From: Clostridia bacterium
Lineage (GTDB): Bacteria > Bacillota > Clostridia > Oscillospirales > CAG-272
Direction of reading: 5' to 3'
NCBI GenBank assembly: GCA_017462485.1
Contig: JAFTRA010000006.1
Location: 65,275-129,274 of the forward strand
DNA length: 64,000 nt
The notes below the pieces were generated by a model. It searched no databases. It saw nothing but the letters and a program-made list of their open reading frames with translations, and had not been told where the DNA came from. The position numbers were made by a program, and so were the translations under genes. This document shows positions 24,646-33,273 of the stretch, piece by piece; positions within the stretch are counted from its first letter, which is position 1; every line of letters begins with the position of its first letter.

Positions 24646-25704
24646 TTAAACGCCAAAAAGAGCCTTTATCTTTTCTTTATCAAGTCCCGAGCCGATTACG
24701 CAGAGTCTGCCTATCACACCTGCGCTTCCCTCTCTTACGTCAGCTTCGCCGGGAACGTAATCAAAGTGAATCCAGCTTCCGTCCTCATTCTCCACTATTC
24801 CCTTTGCGCGAAGCACCATACCAAGATCGTCATCCTCGTCAAAATGCTCGAGAACCGAATTGATTTCATCTATGGTAAACTTATTTGTTGTTTCAACGCC
24901 AACGCTGACGAACACCTCGTCTGCATGGTGATGGTGGTGTTCGTGACCGTGGCAGCCGCAGTCGCAGTCCTCGTCGTGCTCGTGGTGGTGATGCTCGTGA
25001 TGGTGCTCGTGGCAACCGCAGTCGCAGTCCTCGTCGTGCTCGTGGTGATGATGCTCGTGGTGATGCTCGTGCGCTTCTGCTTCAAGCTTATGGAGAGCCT
25101 CTTCGAGCGTATCCTTTCTTTCCATAGCATCGAGAATATCCTTACCCGAAAGCTTGTCTATGGGAGTAGTTATTATTACCGCGTTTTCGTTATGCTCTCT
25201 TATTAGTGCAACCGCTTCCTCTATTTTCTTATCGGTTGCTTTATCGGTATGAGAGAGCACGATAGCGGAAGCGTGAGAAACCTGGTCGTTATAGAACTCA
25301 CCGAAGTTTTTGATATACATTTTGCACTTTCCCGCATCTGCTACGGTGGTGAAGCAATTCAGTATCGCATCGGGAGAATCGAGCTTCTTTACAGCCTTGA
25401 TTATATCAGAAAGCTTACCTACGCCCGAGGGCTCGATAATAATTCTATCGGGCTTATATTCCAAAAGCACCTTTTCGAGCGCCTTTGTAAAATCTCCGAC
25501 GAGAGAGCAACAGATACAGCCCGAGTTCATTTCGGTTATTTCAATTCCCGCATCCTGCAAAAAGCCTCCGTCTATTCCTATCTCTCCGAACTCGTTTTCG
25601 ATAAGAACGACCTTTTCCTCGTTATAAGCTTCCTTGATAAGCTTTTTGATAAGAGTAGTTTTTCCCGCGCCGAGAAAGCCCGAGAAGATATCTATTTTTG
25701 TCAT
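24646..25704 (-). CDS. CobW/COG0523 metal GTPase with duplicated His/Cys-rich tract
   Basis: A 352-residue G3E GTPase. Motifs: P-loop GFLGAGKT (9-16), ENEFGEIGIDG (36-46), the metal-binding GCICCSL (CxCC at 63-66), EPSGVG (91-96) and SHTDK (151-155). A His-rich tract at 212-260 holds two exact 20-residue repeats (212-231 and 232-251), each with ten His and three Cys, followed by a CobW C-terminal domain (VSVGVETTNKFT onward). Such tracts bind Zn or Ni. SD GAGGTGAT precedes ATG 25704. It heads an operon with the CobW-DUF1980-like gene. No Zur box was recognised. Confidence 0.92.
   Translation of the reverse strand: MTKIDIFSGFLGAGKTTLIKKLIKEAYNEEKVVLIENEFGEIGIDGGFLQDAGIEITEMNSGCICCSLVGDFTKALEKVLLEYKPDRIIIEPSGVGKLSDIIKAVKKLDSPDAILNCFTTVADAGKCKMYIKNFGEFYNDQVSHASAIVLSHTDKATDKKIEEAVALIREHNENAVIITTPIDKLSGKDILDAMERKDTLEEALHKLEAEAHEHHHEHHHHEHDEDCDCGCHEHHHEHHHHEHDEDCDCGCHGHEHHHHHADEVFVSVGVETTNKFTIDEINSVLEHFDEDDDLGMVLRAKGIVENEDGSWIHFDYVPGEADVREGSAGVIGRLCVIGSGLDKEKIKALFGV
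24952..25071 (-). repeat. Two in-frame 60-bp repeats coding for the His/Cys tract
   Basis: Units at 25012-25071 and 24952-25011 differ at only a few bases and encode identical 20-residue peptides. They are an internal tandem duplication within the CobW gene. Confidence 0.9.
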
Positions 25705-25823
25705 AACAATCACCTCTGAAAATTTCTACACATAATTATATATTATATTATAGGAAAAGTCAATAAAACAAATATTAATTTTTGCATAAAATGATTACTG
25801 TGAACAACAATCAAGGAGCAAAT

Positions 25824-26453
25824 ATGAAAATTTTACTTATTAACGGCTCGCCTCACGAAACGGGCGCTGTGGCTCGCGCGCTTCTCGAATGCGAAAGTAC
25901 TATGCGGCTTTTGGGAGCGGAAATCGATAATTACTTTATAGGCACTGCGCCGCATAGCTGCTGCACCGCCTGCGGATGCTGCAAGGACGGGCGAGGGTGC
26001 GTTTTCGGTGATATAGGCGAGCTTTACAAAAAATGCAAAGATGCCGACGGATTCGTTATCGGCACGCCTACTCATTATTTTGGAGCTTCGGGGACTCTTA
26101 TATCTATGCTTTCGAGACTTTTTTACAGCGGAATAGACGCATTCAGGTATAAGCCCGTAGCCGTTATCGGTGTAGGCAGGCGAGGCGGCGCTTTCGACGC
26201 CGCATTGGAGATTGAGAAATTCTTCCGTTTCTCATCTTCTCCTATTATTTCGGGAATCTACCCTGCCATACTTTACGCTAAAGACGGAGCTAGCGCGGAA
26301 TACGATTCCGAGGGGCTCCAGAATATGAGGTCGACAGCACGAAATCTCGTATGGCTTTCAAAATGCATAGGGCTCGGCCGTGAATACGGAGTCTCTCTGC
26401 CTATAGAAGAAGAAAGGATAAAAACCGATATTTCCTCGCTTAAGGAAATTTGA
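25824..26453 (+). CDS. NADPH-dependent FMN reductase / flavodoxin-fold oxidoreductase
   Basis: A 209-residue protein with the flavodoxin fold of the FMN_red family: MKILLINGSPHETGAVARALLE at the N-terminus, a CCTACGCCKDGRGC cysteine cluster (about 45-58) typical of iron-sulfur flavoprotein-like reductases, and GTPTHYFGASG for FMN contact. The start at 25824 has AAGGAG 6 nt upstream. Electron donor and acceptor are unknown. It is divergent from the CobW operon, with 119 bp shared between them. Confidence 0.87.
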   Translation: MKILLINGSPHETGAVARALLECESTMRLLGAEIDNYFIGTAPHSCCTACGCCKDGRGCVFGDIGELYKKCKDADGFVIGTPTHYFGASGTLISMLSRLFYSGIDAFRYKPVAVIGVGRRGGAFDAALEIEKFFRFSSSPIISGIYPAILYAKDGASAEYDSEGLQNMRSTARNLVWLSKCIGLGREYGVSLPIEEERIKTDISSLKEI

Positions 26454-26508
26454 TAACAGCAAATGGCATTTTAAAAATGCATATAAATCCTAACGATATT
26501 CCGTTTTT

Positions 26509-26565
26509 TAAAAAAAGAGACCGCAAACCGAATTTACTTCAATCGGTTACGGCCTCTTTTTCTTT
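26509..26565. terminator. Bidirectional terminator between the flavin reductase and MurE-like genes
   Basis: AAAGAG-A-CCG...AACCGA pairs with TCGGTT-A-CGG...CTCTTT, flanked by A- and T-runs. It lies over the last codons of the MurE-like gene. Confidence 0.8.
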
Positions 26566-28005
26566 TGATTTATGAATTAAGGATTTTACTATTTCCCGCT
26601 CCGAAAATGCTACCTTTTCCCCGCGGATATACTGAAATTTCTCGTGACCCTTTCCGAGCAAGAGCAGCGTATCCCCGGAAGTTAAGCTTTCGTATCCGAA
26701 AATAATGGCTTCCTTTCTATCGGGAATCACCACCGCACGTGACTTATCTGATACGTAAGAATATATTTCGTCGCAAATCTCCACGGGCGACTCGAAATCG
26801 GGATTGTCCGACGTTATAATTAAAAGGTCTGCAAGAGCCTCCGCTGCAGCCGCAAGACTTTTTCTTCTTGAAAACGAACGTCCGCCAACCGCACCAAAAA
26901 GGCATAATATTCTTCCTCTCGTTTCACGTCTTACGTTTTTTAAAATTGATTTAAAGCTTTCCGCATTATGCGCAAAATCAATTATAATTCTTTTTCCCTC
27001 CGATTCATAAGTCTCGTATCTGCCATTTACTTTTACGCTTTTGAGGGCGTCTCTGAAAGACTCCGTTTTTTTACCCGTTATTTCCTTTGCTGCGGCTATT
27101 GCGAGCGCCGCGTTTTTTGCATTAAAATCTCCTCCGCAGGATATTTGAAACGGTACCGAACCCAAAGCAAATTTCAAACTGTCCTTTTCGCTATTAAAAA
27201 TTTCAAGTCTGTAATCGCAATTACGGGTGCCGACGCTTATTTTACGCTTAACGCCTTTCGTGATATACTCTGCCATCTCATCATCCGAATTAACTACTGC
27301 CGTAACGTCTCCGTAATCGCAGAAAAGACGCCTTTTAGCATCAAGATACTCACCAAGATTTTTATGCTCGTATTCTCCTATATGGTCGGGGGAGAAATTG
27401 GTAAAAACGCACACGCTAAAGGGTATCTTATATACTCTGAAATCCTTAAGCGCCTGACTCGACACTTCGATTACAGCACATCTTACACCAAGCTCGTACG
27501 CTTCTCTGAGAAGCTTATATAAAACGGGCGCAGACGGGGTGGTATTATCGGTGATAAAGGACTCCTTAGGCACTCCCTTATACTCGACTCCAAGAGTGCC
27601 TATGAAAATACTTTTTCCGATGGTGGCCCCGAGAATTTCAAAGAGCATTTTTGCCGTTGTGGTTTTACCCTTCGTGCCCGTTATACCGACGATTTTCATA
27701 TTCTTTAAATTTTCGCCATAGATTGCGCTTGATATTTCTGCCAATGTTTTTCTTGGGTTTTTGCAAATTATTGTAGTTTCTTTTGTAATATTATCAGTTT
27801 TTTTGTCAACTACGATAACCTTGACTCCCAGCGCTATCACCTCAGGGATAAAGCTTGCAGCATCGTATCTTGAACCCTTGATGCATACGAAAATATCACT
27901 CTCTTTGCACAAGCGGGAGCTTTCGCTCACACCGAGAATATCACGCTCTGAAAAATTTATGCACTCCTCGAAATCTATCCTTTTCAGAATCTCGCTTAAT
28001 AGCAT
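26539..28005 (-). CDS. Mur ligase, MurE-like (UDP-MurNAc-tripeptide synthetase family)
   Basis: A 488-residue Mur ligase: N-terminal domain SESSRLCKESDIFVCIKG, ATP-binding GTKGKTT (110-116), TDNTTPSAP (UDP-MurNAc-dipeptide contact), the carbamoylated-lysine candidate K224 (YLDAKRRLF), and the C-terminal domain with IIDFAHN and GKGHEKFQ. The motif that selects meso-diaminopimelate (DNPR in E. coli MurE) reads DNPD at 400-403, so the amino acid may not be diaminopimelate. The start overlaps the upstream ATP-grasp gene by 10 bp, so the two are translated together. A second, canonical MurE may exist elsewhere. Confidence 0.85.
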   Translation of the reverse strand: MLLSEILKRIDFEECINFSERDILGVSESSRLCKESDIFVCIKGSRYDAASFIPEVIALGVKVIVVDKKTDNITKETTIICKNPRKTLAEISSAIYGENLKNMKIVGITGTKGKTTTAKMLFEILGATIGKSIFIGTLGVEYKGVPKESFITDNTTPSAPVLYKLLREAYELGVRCAVIEVSSQALKDFRVYKIPFSVCVFTNFSPDHIGEYEHKNLGEYLDAKRRLFCDYGDVTAVVNSDDEMAEYITKGVKRKISVGTRNCDYRLEIFNSEKDSLKFALGSVPFQISCGGDFNAKNAALAIAAAKEITGKKTESFRDALKSVKVNGRYETYESEGKRIIIDFAHNAESFKSILKNVRRETRGRILCLFGAVGGRSFSRRKSLAAAAEALADLLIITSDNPDFESPVEICDEIYSYVSDKSRAVVIPDRKEAIIFGYESLTSGDTLLLLGKGHEKFQYIRGEKVAFSEREIVKSLIHKSKEKEAVTD

Positions 28006-29231
28006 ACTTCTCCCTCTCGTTCGAATTTAGCGTAACGCTTTTTTTCACGGTATAAGTGAGCCATAACGTAAAATTTTCTCGATATTTTTTTCTCGCACGA
28101 AAAGTCGTAGGGCGTTGCAAAGAATCCGTTTTTTTCAAGAGAAAGCGCCTTTTTTAAAAGCCCCTTATTACCTGCGTACCTTATAAGCGTTCGCTTTCCG
28201 ACAGAGCGCCATACACCCTCATCGTAAGAAAAGCTTTCTTCTGTTTTCTCGGCCCTCATATCTGAAAGTAAAAGCTTCGAAAGACTCACTCCGGCGCACC
28301 TTATATAGTCAAAGCTTCTTCCCTGCCTTGCGTTAAGCTCAAGGCAATAGCTCTTTCCGTCAGAGCGCAAAATATCGAAATTCGCAACACCGTTGTAACC
28401 TATTCCGTCAAGCAAATCTATAAGCTTATATGCCATATCATCAAGAGGTCTCGTTACAATTGCCGAATAGTTTCCCCTCGCGGTAGGGCCAAGCTCTTCT
28501 AGTAAAACGTCTCCGAGAACGGCTCGCACCGCCTTTCCGTCTTTATTCGAATAAACGGTCAGAACGCTGGACTCGGCGCTCTTCCCACCCGCATCACCTA
28601 CGTATTCCTGCAAAATAAGCTTATCCGAATATCCCGATGAGTATATCCTTTTACCGATTTGCAAGGCTTCCCCTAAAGATGCCGGAAAATAAACCTTTTT
28701 CATTCCCGAAAATGCGTTTCTCCAATATTCACTACTGTCTGCGGGCTTCAACACGAACGGTGGGCGCATTTTTGCGCCTCTCTTCTGAAAATCTGTGAAT
28801 TTTTCGTCAAAAATCTCGGTTTTGGGGTGAGAAATTGAATATTTATCAAGAAGAGCCGTAAAGCTTGCTTTATTTGACACGGTTTTCCAAACCTCAAACG
28901 ACGGAATATGGAAATAAAAATACTCGGACAGTATATCCCTTGCGTATTCAAGCATTTCAACGTACCAATCCGCGCAGGGAATCAATATAAGCCTTTTTCC
29001 CTTGTTTGCCTTCGCAAAATCGGTGAGCACGGGAACGGCTACGTTACAATCGTCAAGATTTTTTACCACGTGAAGATTTATAAATGAAGAAAGCTCGGTC
29101 ATAGCCAGCTTATCTCTGGCAAAAACCTCGGATACCGCTCCGCACTCTCTTGCGAACGACATAGCCATAGAATAAGCATTCAAATCTCCGCCAAGCAGTA
29201 CGGGAACTATATTTTCATTTGTATCTATCAT
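27996..29231 (-). CDS. ATP-grasp carboxylate-amine ligase, D-aspartate-ligase-like
   Basis: A 411-residue ATP-grasp protein. The N-terminus (NIVPVLLGGDLNAYSMAMSF), the mid region PPFVLKPADSSEYW with ATP-binding Lys, KLILQEYVGDAG, and the metal/ATP site FDILRSDGKSYCLELNARQG resemble from memory the layout of Enterococcus D-aspartate ligase (Aslfm), which adds D-Asp to the Lys of the peptidoglycan stem. It overlaps the MurE-like gene downstream by 10 bp. The substrate here is not proven; another amino acid or another cell-wall precursor is possible. Upstream 180 bp to trmL holds the trmL terminator. Confidence 0.75.
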   Translation of the reverse strand: MIDTNENIVPVLLGGDLNAYSMAMSFARECGAVSEVFARDKLAMTELSSFINLHVVKNLDDCNVAVPVLTDFAKANKGKRLILIPCADWYVEMLEYARDILSEYFYFHIPSFEVWKTVSNKASFTALLDKYSISHPKTEIFDEKFTDFQKRGAKMRPPFVLKPADSSEYWRNAFSGMKKVYFPASLGEALQIGKRIYSSGYSDKLILQEYVGDAGGKSAESSVLTVYSNKDGKAVRAVLGDVLLEELGPTARGNYSAIVTRPLDDMAYKLIDLLDGIGYNGVANFDILRSDGKSYCLELNARQGRSFDYIRCAGVSLSKLLLSDMRAEKTEESFSYDEGVWRSVGKRTLIRYAGNKGLLKKALSLEKNGFFATPYDFSCEKKISRKFYVMAHLYREKKRYAKFEREGEVCY

Positions 29232-29328
29232 TTTTACGCCTTTCGTATAATCTATCGTCAGAATAGGTTTTGTATTTAAAGCATCCCGTTTTTAAACAAA
29301 AGCATTTCCGGGACTCAGCGCCACTTTT

Positions 29329-29370
29329 TTAAAAAAAAAATACGAGGTAACGAAAAAATCGCACCTCATA
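29329..29370 (-). terminator. Terminator of trmL
   Basis: On the minus strand TGAGGT-GCGA...(T)CGT-T-ACCTCG forms an imperfect stem followed by ten or more T. Confidence 0.8.
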
Positions 29371-29411
29371 TTCCGATATTTTTTAAGATTTCCGGGTTTT
29401 TCGCCCCGCCG

Positions 29412-29912
29412 TTAAAACCAACGGTCAGGAAATTCACCAACCTCGATTAAGCCCTCAAAATCCCATCTGCGAAGAATTTCATAGGTCGCTATCGCAACCG
29501 AATTTGAAAGATTCAAGCACCTTCGGTTCTGCAGCATAGGAATTCTTACCGCCCTTTCGGGATTTTCCATAATAAGCTCCTTAGGTAAGCCATCGGTTTC
29601 CTTGCCGAACATAATATACACCTCGCCCTCGTATTCTACGTCGGTATATTTTTGCTTTGCGTGGGCGGAGAAATAATATATATTTTTGTCGCCGTGCTTT
29701 GATTCAAACTCACCGTAGTTTTCATAGTAATATATCTCAAGCGTATTCCAATAATCAAGGCCTGCTCGCTTTAAGGTTCTGTCCGATATTTCAAAGCCGA
29801 TGGGCTTAATGATATGAAGAGCCGCTCCCGTAACCGAGCAGGTGCGGGCGATATTTCCCGTATTTTGCGGAATCTCGGGTGAATAAAGTACGATGTTTAT
29901 TTTTCTTTTCAT
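29412..29912 (-). CDS. trmL: tRNA (cytidine(34)-2'-O)-methyltransferase
   Basis: A 166-residue SPOUT methyltransferase that 2'-O-methylates the wobble base of tRNA-Leu. Motif 1 NIVLYSPEIPQNTGNIARTC, motif 2 YIMFGKETDGLPKEL and motif 3 RIPMLQNRRCLNLSNSVAIATYEILRR form the trefoil-knot SAM site and match the short TrmL/CspR type, which lacks an extra RNA-binding domain. The ATG at 29912 follows a weak SD (GGGAAAAC). Confidence 0.96.
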   Translation of the reverse strand: MKRKINIVLYSPEIPQNTGNIARTCSVTGAALHIIKPIGFEISDRTLKRAGLDYWNTLEIYYYENYGEFESKHGDKNIYYFSAHAKQKYTDVEYEGEVYIMFGKETDGLPKELIMENPERAVRIPMLQNRRCLNLSNSVAIATYEILRRWDFEGLIEVGEFPDRWF

Positions 29913-30260
29913 CAAAAGTTTTCCCTTCGGTTGTCGTTTTATGTATTATATTTTACATTTCGTTTTAAGAAAGGTCAAGTGTTTTTCGCATTTTTCCTCA
30001 CAGCGCTCAAATTCTTTTAAAAAAATTGCGGAAATTTATCAAAAAGATATTATTTTTTAAAATAATATAAATAATTTACATTTATTTATTTATTTTTATG
30101 AAAATTTGTGATACAATGTAAAGGTATAATATTAAAATGGTGAATTATTGCATATATATGACGGCTGCGAGCGCATTTTTTCGAAGCTCACGTTTTAAGC
30201 TGTCAGGTAGACTTTGGTTTTCAGGCTTGGTTCACCCGACTATATTTCCCGGAGGACATT
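29913..30260 (+). other. secA upstream region (about 350 bp)
   Basis: AT-rich non-coding DNA between divergent trmL and secA. A TATAAT is present at 30125-30130 and a TACAAT at 30112-30117, but neither has a good -35. From about 30137 to 30245 the base composition rises and a roughly 110-nt leader precedes the SD CCCGGAGGAC at 30250. I see no gene, riboswitch or clear hairpin. Confidence 0.5.
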
Positions 30261-33023
30261 ATGGGTATATTCTCTTCCCTTTTCGCAACTTACAGCGAAA
30301 AGCAAATCAAAAAAATAACCGCTACGGTTGATAAAATCGAGGCGCTTTCGGATAAATACGAAAGTATGACCGACGAGGAGCTTAAGTCCACGACGGACAC
30401 GCTTAAGGCTCGTCTTGCCGCCGATGAGTCGCTCGACGATATACTCCCAGACGCATTTGCGCTCGTACGCGAGGCGGACTACCGAGTTCTCGGTAAGCGT
30501 CCGTTCAGAGTTCAGCTCATGGGCGGTATCCTTCTTCATCAAGGAAGAATTGCGGAAATGAAAACCGGTGAGGGTAAAACACTCGTTGCTACTCTCCCCG
30601 CATACCTTAACGCGCTTTCGGGCAAGGGCGTTCATATAGTTACGGTAAACGATTACCTTGCCACGCGTGACAGTGAGGAGATGGGCCGTGTTTACGCATT
30701 TTTAGGACTTACTACCGGTCTTATAATTCACGGTCAGAATAACAATGAAAAGCGCGCGGCGTACGCTTGCGACATTACCTATGGAACGAATAACGAGCTT
30801 GGCTTTGACTATCTTCGTGACAATATGGTGGTCTATAAGGAGCGCCAGGTACAAAGAGGTCATAATTTCGCTATCGTTGACGAGGTTGACTCCATACTTA
30901 TCGACGAAGCGAGAACTCCCCTTATAATTTCGGGCGAGGGTGAAAAATCAACCGAGCTTTACGATATGGCGGACAGACTCGTTCGCAAAATGAGCCGTCA
31001 CGTAATAAAGGAAATGGATACAAAGCAGGATACCGACCTTTACGAAGAGGACTTTATAGTTGACGAAAAGGCGCGCACCGCAGTGCTCACAAAGCACGGT
31101 ATTGAAAAGGCAGAAAAGTTCTTCAATATTGAAAACCTCTCCGACCCTGAGAATAACAATATTTATCATCACGTTAATATTGCTATCCGCGCTCACGGCG
31201 TTATGAAAAACGACGTTGACTACATCGTGAAGGATAATGCCGTAATTATCGTTGACACCTTTACGGGAAGACTTATGCCCGGCCGCCGCTATAATGACGG
31301 TCTTCACCAGGCAATAGAAGCGAAAGAGGGCGTAAAAATTCAAAAGGAATCTAAAACTATCGCTACGATAACCTTCCAGAATTACTTCCGTATGTATTCA
31401 AAGCTCTCGGGTATGACGGGTACTGCTTTGACCGAGGATAATGAGTTCAGAGAAATTTATGCGCTCGACGTCGTTGAGGTTCCTACCAACAAGCCGATGA
31501 TAAGACGTGACTATAATGATGCGGTTTACCGCACGAGACGAGGTAAGCTTGCCGCTATCATAGCGCAGATAAAGGAATGCCACGAGAAAGGTCAGCCCGT
31601 TCTTGTCGGTACGGTATCTATCGACAAGTCCGAGGAGCTTTCAAATCTTCTTTTGAAGGAAAAGATTCCTCACAGAGTTCTCAATGCAAAGCAGCACGAC
31701 AAGGAAGCGGAAATCGTCGCTCAGGCTGGTACGTTCGGCACTGTCACCATCTCTACTAACATGGCAGGACGCGGTACTGATATTATGCTCGGCGGCAACC
31801 CCGAATATCTTGCAAAAGCAAGAATGAGGAAAGACGGAGTTGATGAGTCGCTTATCGCAAGCGCAACCGGCTCAAGCGACACGACCGATGAAAATATTAT
31901 CGGCGCAAGAGAGCTTTTCAAGAAGTATTACGAGGAATACAAGGAAGAAATTCGTCCCATGGCAGAAAAGGTACGTGAGGCGGGCGGTCTTTTCATAATC
32001 GGTACGGAAAGGCACGACAGCAGACGTATTGACAATCAGCTTCGAGGACGAAGCGGCCGTCAGGGCGACCCCGGTGAATCGAGATTCTATCTCTCGCTTG
32101 AGGACGACCTTATGCGTCTTTTCGGCTCGGACAGAATTGCCGTTATGGCGGCAAAGCTCGGTATTCCCGAGGATATGCCTATTGATATGAAGATGGTTTC
32201 CGGCGCTATTGAAAGAGCGCAGAGCCGTATTGAAGCTATGCACTTCCAGAGAAGAAAGAACGTTCTTACCTACGACGACGTTATGAACCAGCAAAGAACG
32301 GTTATCTATAACCAGCGAGGCGAGATTCTCCATCTTGACGATATAAGCGAAAAGATTCAGAATATGATTATAGGCTCAGTTAGTGACGCATTTGATACGT
32401 ATTTTGCAGGCGACGACGTTTCCGAATACCGTCCGGAAGAATTTTCTCAGCATTTCCGCGGTGTTCTTACAAACGGAAAAATACTTTCGTACACCAAGGA
32501 AGAGCTTGAAAATCTTGATAAAGAGGCTTTAAAGCAAACATTTGTTGACAAAGCGCTCGAAATTTACCACTCAAAAGATGAGCTTTTCAGCTCTGTTGAG
32601 GGCGCTCCCGAAAACGCTATGCGCGAGGTAGAAAAGGTTATTCTTCTTCGCAACGTTGACCTTGGCTGGATGGATCATCTTGAGGCTATGGACGATCTTA
32701 AGGGCTACGTAGGACTTAACTCCTACGCGCAAAGAGACCCTGTTGCTATATATAAGCTCGAAAGCGCAGATATGTTTGACAGAATGTCCGAGGAAATCCG
32801 TGAAAAAACCGTCAAAGAGGTTCTTGCGGTAGTTCCGAGGCGTCAGTCAACCGAACGAGTTCAGGTAGTTAAGGAGACCGGAACCGGTGGTGACGGTACG
32901 AAACCCGTGAGACGCCCCGTTGTTAACAAAGGCAGAGTTGTCGGAAGAAATGAATACTGCCCCTGCGGCAGCGGAAAGAAATACAAAAATTGCTGCTGGG
33001 CAAAGGACCAGGCGAAGCAATAA
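30261..33023 (+). CDS. secA: Preprotein translocase ATPase SecA
   Basis: A 920-residue motor that drives secretory proteins through SecYEG. Walker A MKTGEGKTL (about 100-108), the DEAD-type VDEVDSILIDEARTPL, the preprotein cross-linking domain, the second RecA-like domain (STNMAGRGTDI, LRGRSGRQGDPG) and the helical wing (NVLTYDDVMNQQR) are complete. The C-terminal zinc tail ends [13 protein letters not shown] followed by [13 protein letters not shown] precedes the ATG. The last 145 bp are repeated at 33096-33240. The clients probably include the giant signal-peptide proteins at 37-53 kb. Confidence 0.98.
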   Translation: MGIFSSLFATYSEKQIKKITATVDKIEALSDKYESMTDEELKSTTDTLKARLAADESLDDILPDAFALVREADYRVLGKRPFRVQLMGGILLHQGRIAEMKTGEGKTLVATLPAYLNALSGKGVHIVTVNDYLATRDSEEMGRVYAFLGLTTGLIIHGQNNNEKRAAYACDITYGTNNELGFDYLRDNMVVYKERQVQRGHNFAIVDEVDSILIDEARTPLIISGEGEKSTELYDMADRLVRKMSRHVIKEMDTKQDTDLYEEDFIVDEKARTAVLTKHGIEKAEKFFNIENLSDPENNNIYHHVNIAIRAHGVMKNDVDYIVKDNAVIIVDTFTGRLMPGRRYNDGLHQAIEAKEGVKIQKESKTIATITFQNYFRMYSKLSGMTGTALTEDNEFREIYALDVVEVPTNKPMIRRDYNDAVYRTRRGKLAAIIAQIKECHEKGQPVLVGTVSIDKSEELSNLLLKEKIPHRVLNAKQHDKEAEIVAQAGTFGTVTISTNMAGRGTDIMLGGNPEYLAKARMRKDGVDESLIASATGSSDTTDENIIGARELFKKYYEEYKEEIRPMAEKVREAGGLFIIGTERHDSRRIDNQLRGRSGRQGDPGESRFYLSLEDDLMRLFGSDRIAVMAAKLGIPEDMPIDMKMVSGAIERAQSRIEAMHFQRRKNVLTYDDVMNQQRTVIYNQRGEILHLDDISEKIQNMIIGSVSDAFDTYFAGDDVSEYRPEEFSQHFRGVLTNGKILSYTKEELENLDKEALKQTFVDKALEIYHSKDELFSSVEGAPENAMREVEKVILLRNVDLGWMDHLEAMDDLKGYVGLNSYAQRDPVAIYKLESADMFDRMSEEIREKTVKEVLAVVPRRQSTERVQVVKETGTGGDGTKPVRRPVVNKGRVVGRNEYCPCGSGKKYKNCCWAKDQAKQ

Positions 33024-33036
33024 GTTTTTGCTAACT
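32892..33036 (+). repeat. secA tail direct repeat, copy 1 (in the gene)
   Basis: 145 bp spanning the last 43 codons or so of secA and 13 bp beyond. It matches copy 2 at 33096-33240 at 139 of 145 positions. All six differences are transitions, and the five within codons are silent. Confidence 0.95.
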
Positions 33037-33091
33037 CCTCATCCACCACTAAAGTGGTCCCCCATATAGCCTTCTCCAGCGGGAGAAGGCT
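33022..33091 (+). repeat. Dispersed palindromic element, copy A
   Basis: AAGTTTTTGC, CTCCTCATCCACC and a terminal hairpin (AGCCTTCTCC...GGGAGAAGGCT, 33068-33091) are shared with the copy at 47750-47900; the hairpin alone recurs at 42448. A second small hairpin (ACCACT-AA-AGTGGT) is at 33045-33058. Confidence 0.75.
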
Positions 33092-33095
33092 GAAA

Positions 33096-33227
33096 GACGG
33101 TACGAAGCCTGTAAGACGCCCCGTTGTTAACAAGGGCAGAGTTGTCGGAAGAAATGAATACTGCCCCTGCGGCAGCGGAAAGAAATACAAAAATTGCTGC
33201 TGGGCAAAAGACCAGGCGAAGCAATAA
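33096..33227 (+). pseudogene. Duplicated SecA C-terminal tail (copy 2)
   Basis: A fragment without a start codon that repeats the SecA zinc-binding end, including [13 protein letters not shown] and the TAA stop (33225-33227); homology continues to 33240. The encoded peptide is identical to the tail of the complete gene. It lies between copy A of the dispersed element and the next gene, and it is presumably not translated. Confidence 0.9.
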
Positions 33228-33273
33228 GTTTTTACTAACTGAAAAAGCAAAAAACAGAAAGGAGAAAAACAAT

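Noticed and set aside
24952..25071. CRISPR-like repeat at 25.0 kb
   Set aside because: The two units are directly adjacent and in frame in a coding region, without spacers.
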